This document shows positions 39,566 to 42,134 of a stretch of 42,134 nucleotides of DNA, one piece after another. Position 1 is the stretch's first letter. Each line of letters starts with the position of its first letter. Source of the DNA: JADKIH01 sp031367345 (lineage in GTDB: Bacteria > Bacteroidota > Bacteroidia > AKYH767-A > 2013-40CM-41-45). The translations under genes and the position numbers were made by a program. The stretch lies in assembly GCA_031367345.1 (NCBI GenBank), contig JANLPR010000036.1:1-42134 (forward strand). The letters are read 5' to 3'. The notes beneath the pieces were generated by a model. The model was not told where the DNA came from. It was given only the letters and a program-made list of their open reading frames with translations, and made no database searches.

Positions 39566-40561
39566 ATGTCGAAAAGTAAATTCAAAAAAGAACATTACCT
39601 GAAATGGTATGAAGATATTCTGCTGATGCGCAAATTTGAAGAGCGTGCCGGACAGCTTTACGGAATGCAAAAGATTAAAGGATTTTGTCATTTATACATC
39701 GGACAAGAGGCTGTTATTGCAGGAGCAATGACGGTACTTCTTCCGGAAGATAATATGATCACTGCTTATCGCGATCATGCACACGCTATTGCCAAAGGTG
39801 TTTCTGCACGTGCGGTTATGGCTGAACTTTATGGTAAAGCAACAGGTTGCTCTAAAGGTAAAGGTGGATCTATGCACATGTTTGATGCGAAGAGTAAATT
39901 TTTCGGTGGTCACGGAATTGTTGGTGGACAAATTCCATTGGGGGCAGGTATTGCTTTTGCAGATAAATACAACGGCAATAAAAATGTGACAGTTTGTTAT
40001 ATGGGCGATGGTGCTGTTCGTCAAGGTGCTTTTCACGAAGCATTGAATATGGCAATGAACTGGAAGCTCCCGGTTATTTTCGTCATTGAAAATAATAATT
40101 ATGCAATGGGAACTTCTGTTGAACGAACGTCGAACGTTACTGAATTATATAAATTAGGATTAGCATACGATATACCTTCCGAACCGGTAGATGGTATGGA
40201 AGTGGAAGCTGTTCATAATGCAATGGAGAAAGCTGTTAATCGCGCACGCGAAGGTAATGGCCCATCGTTGCTTGAAATGAATACATATCGTTACAAAGGT
40301 CATTCGATGAGTGATCCTGCAAAATATCGTACGAAGGAAGAAGTAGAATCGTATAAAGCAAAAGATCCGATTGAGATTGTGCTTAAAACGATTCAAGATA
40401 ATAAATATGCTACATCAGCCGAAATCGAAATCATCAATAATAAAGTTCGTGATTTAGTTGACGATTGTGTGAAGTTCTCTGAAGAGTCTCCATATCCGGA
40501 TCCGTCTGAATTGTACATCGATGTATATGCACAAAAAGACTATCCGTATATCATGGATTAA
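39566..40561 (+). CDS. pdhA: Pyruvate dehydrogenase E1 component, alpha subunit
   Basis: A 331-residue thiamine-diphosphate enzyme subunit that decarboxylates pyruvate and passes the acetyl group to E2. The ThDP motif begins GDGAVRQGAFHEALN at 147 and ends in NNNYAMGTS. The phosphorylation-loop-like RYKGHSMSDPAKYR is also present. FCHLYIGQEAV and YRDHAHAIAKGV are typical of E1-alpha. The beta subunit is not adjacent: pdhC follows after 42 bp, an order known from other Bacteroidota with pdhB elsewhere. Confidence 0.95.
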   Translation: MSKSKFKKEHYLKWYEDILLMRKFEERAGQLYGMQKIKGFCHLYIGQEAVIAGAMTVLLPEDNMITAYRDHAHAIAKGVSARAVMAELYGKATGCSKGKGGSMHMFDAKSKFFGGHGIVGGQIPLGAGIAFADKYNGNKNVTVCYMGDGAVRQGAFHEALNMAMNWKLPVIFVIENNNYAMGTSVERTSNVTELYKLGLAYDIPSEPVDGMEVEAVHNAMEKAVNRAREGNGPSLLEMNTYRYKGHSMSDPAKYRTKEEVESYKAKDPIEIVLKTIQDNKYATSAEIEIINNKVRDLVDDCVKFSEESPYPDPSELYIDVYAQKDYPYIMD

Positions 40562-40603
40562 TTTTTTATTCAATCAATTAAATTTAAATCAAAATTTTTT
40601 AAG

Positions 40604-41899
40604 ATGGCTGAAATAGTTAGAATGCCGAAAATGAGCGATACAATGACTGAGGGTGTTGTAGCGAAATGGCATAAAAAAATAGGTGACTCAATTAAATCAG
40701 GTGAGCTTGTTGCAGAAATCGAAACGGATAAAGCAACAATGGAATTTGAGTCGTATCAAGAAGGAGTTCTTCTTTACAGAGGTGTGGAAGAAGGTAAAGC
40801 TGCACCTGTTGATGGTATTCTTGCTATCGTAGGTAAAGCCGGCGAAGATTATAAAGCATTGCTTGCAACTGAAAGTGCTAAAGTTTCTACAGCCGCTGCA
40901 GAAAAAACAGTAGCTGTTCCTGAAGCTAAAAAAGAAACAGCTCCTCAAGTTCCAAAAGTAGAAGCGGTAGTTACATCAGCTCCAATAGCTGCACCAAGTC
41001 CAAAGCCTGCCGTAAACGTAACGTCGTCTGATGATCGAATGAAAGCTTCACCTCTTGCTCGCCGTTTGGCTAATGAAAAAGGTGTCGATCTCTCTAAAGT
41101 TATTGGTTCGGGTAATGATGGTAGAATTGTTAAGCGCGACATCGATTGGTTTAAACCGGGAATGTCTGTTCAGTCGGGTTCAGGTTTTTCTCCTGCTATC
41201 ACTGAAGAAAATTACGAGGAAGTGGCAGTTTCTCAAATGCGCAAGACAATTGCAAAACGTTTGGCTGAAAGCAAATTTACTGCTCCTCATTTTTATCTTA
41301 CAATCGAAATTGATATGGACAATGCAATTTCTGCACGTGAAAGTATCAATGCCGTTACTGGGTCTAAAGTTTCTTTTAATGATTTGGTGATAAAAGCTGT
41401 TGCTGCCGGACTGCGTCAGCATCCAAAAGTAAATTCATCATGGTTAGGCGATCGAATTCGTATTAACCATCATGTTCATATTGGTGTAGCTGTTGCTGTA
41501 GAAGATGGATTGCTGGTGCCTGTTGTTCGTTTTGCCGATTCAAAAACATTACGTGATATTAATACTGAAGTAAAATCATTGGTACAACGTGCGAAAGAGA
41601 AAAAATTGCAACCATCAGATTGGGAAGGCAACACGTTTACCATTTCTAACTTAGGAATGTTTGGCATCGACGAATTCACAGCAATCATTAATCCGCCGGA
41701 TGCATGTATTCTTGCTATAGGTGGGATTCAACAAAAGCCGGTTGTTAAGAATAATCAAGTTGTTCCTGGAAATGTAATGAAGGTAACATTGAGTTGCGAT
41801 CATAGAGTAGTGGATGGAGCAAGCGGTTCGGAATTTCTTCGTACTGTGAAAGGTTTGCTTGAGAATCCGGTGATACTTCTTGGACAAGCATCAATTTAA
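40604..41899 (+). CDS. pdhC: Pyruvate dehydrogenase E2, dihydrolipoyllysine acetyltransferase
   Basis: A 431-residue core protein that takes the acetyl group from E1 to CoA. One N-terminal lipoyl domain with Lys43 in ETDKATME; an Ala/Pro-rich linker (about 85-140); a peripheral subunit-binding domain at about 147-180 (ASPLARRLANEKGVDLS and GSGNDGRIVKRDI); then the catalytic domain ending with SCDHRVVDGASGSEF (His400, Asp404). Only one lipoyl domain, versus three in E. coli. E3 is not in the window. A strong terminator follows. Confidence 0.95.
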   Translation: MAEIVRMPKMSDTMTEGVVAKWHKKIGDSIKSGELVAEIETDKATMEFESYQEGVLLYRGVEEGKAAPVDGILAIVGKAGEDYKALLATESAKVSTAAAEKTVAVPEAKKETAPQVPKVEAVVTSAPIAAPSPKPAVNVTSSDDRMKASPLARRLANEKGVDLSKVIGSGNDGRIVKRDIDWFKPGMSVQSGSGFSPAITEENYEEVAVSQMRKTIAKRLAESKFTAPHFYLTIEIDMDNAISARESINAVTGSKVSFNDLVIKAVAAGLRQHPKVNSSWLGDRIRINHHVHIGVAVAVEDGLLVPVVRFADSKTLRDINTEVKSLVQRAKEKKLQPSDWEGNTFTISNLGMFGIDEFTAIINPPDACILAIGGIQQKPVVKNNQVVPGNVMKVTLSCDHRVVDGASGSEFLRTVKGLLENPVILLGQASI

Positions 41900-41925
41900 A
41901 AAATAATTTTTTATTTATAAGAATA

Positions 41926-41958
41926 AAAAAAACTCCATCGGCCTGATGGAGTTTTTTT
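41926..41958 (+). terminator. Rho-independent terminator of pdhA-pdhC
   Basis: Stem AAACTCCATC / GATGGAGTTT with loop GGCCT, flanked by A and T runs on the two sides, so it can work in both directions. It lies 27 bp after pdhC. Confidence 0.93.
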
Positions 41959-42134
41959 GTTTATACAGTGAAATTTTCCTTTTGTATTTTAGAATGTAGA
42001 ATTTGGTATGAGTTAATGTTGAAAATATAATCACTATAACTTTTCATAGGTAAAAAGTAGATAACTATTTATATTTAGATTATATTGGAGCACAATTCAA
42101 TTTTGCAGCAAATCGTTTTATTCTTTTATGAATT
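41959..42134. other. AT-rich end of window, no supported gene
   Basis: Only very short frames are present. One minus-strand frame is open from the window edge (42133) to a stop at 42082-42080 and could be the end of a convergent gene, but 17 codons are too few to tell. Confidence 0.3.

Noticed and set aside
41961..42047. 28-codon minus-strand ORF after pdhC
   Set aside because: Too short, AT-rich, no motif; equally likely by chance.
42080..42133. Open minus-strand frame touching the right edge
   Set aside because: Only 17 codons are visible before the stop; cannot be told from chance.

Overview
The window is a chromosomal piece of a Bacteroidota bacterium. Four things show this: a single ribosomal superoperon (rpsL-rpsG-fusA-S10-spc-alpha) without tuf or adk; repeated TAnnTTTG -7 promoter boxes, the Bacteroidota signature; start codons that mostly lack a Shine-Dalgarno sequence; and the gene order rplQ-carA. 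No genus can be assigned from the sequence alone. There is no CRISPR array, insertion sequence, phage gene or rRNA.

Layout. (1) 1-3592, all minus strand: a secreted protein cut by the window edge, a small exported or anchored peptide, a four-helix membrane protein, a flavin-reductase-like FMN protein, and an ECF sigma factor with its one-helix zinc-finger anti-sigma factor. (2) 3686-7826, plus strand: tRNA-Leu(TAG), then protein quality control (tig, clpP, clpX), with strong terminators and an unusually long stem-loop between clpP and clpX. (3) 7983-27022, plus strand: one transcription unit of 32 genes encoding ribosomal proteins, EF-G, SecY, methionine aminopeptidase, IF-1 and RNA polymerase alpha, from a textbook promoter (TTTG-N19-TACCTTTG) to a terminator after rplQ. 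rpmD and rpmJ are short genes easily missed. The only large gap (233 bp, rpsG-fusA) is full of complementary segments and looks like a structured RNA. S3 and L17 carry long low-complexity tails. (4) 27023-27613: a purine-rich heptad-repeat spacer, then the carA promoter and carA. (5) 39144-28745, minus strand: a ten-gene nucleotide-sugar operon for surface polysaccharide. It encodes a Wbp-type UDP-2,3-diacetamido-uronate route (wbpE, wbpD, wbpB plus a TviB/WbpO dehydrogenase), UDP-Glc to UDP-GlcA to UDP-Xyl (ugd, uxs), epimerases (galE, wbpP-like), dTDP-glucose dehydratase (rfbB) and a PHP-type tyrosine phosphatase. It has no glycosyltransferase, flippase or polymerase in view. (6) 39506-41958, plus strand: pdhA and pdhC of pyruvate dehydrogenase, without pdhB, closed by a strong terminator.

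Most of the window is conserved housekeeping DNA. The parts that merit a second look are the rpsG-fusA intergenic structure, the clpP-clpX stem-loop overlapping the clpX promoter, the RGG-like S3 tail with an exact 18-bp tandem duplication, the polypurine repeat before carA, and the composition of the sugar operon.
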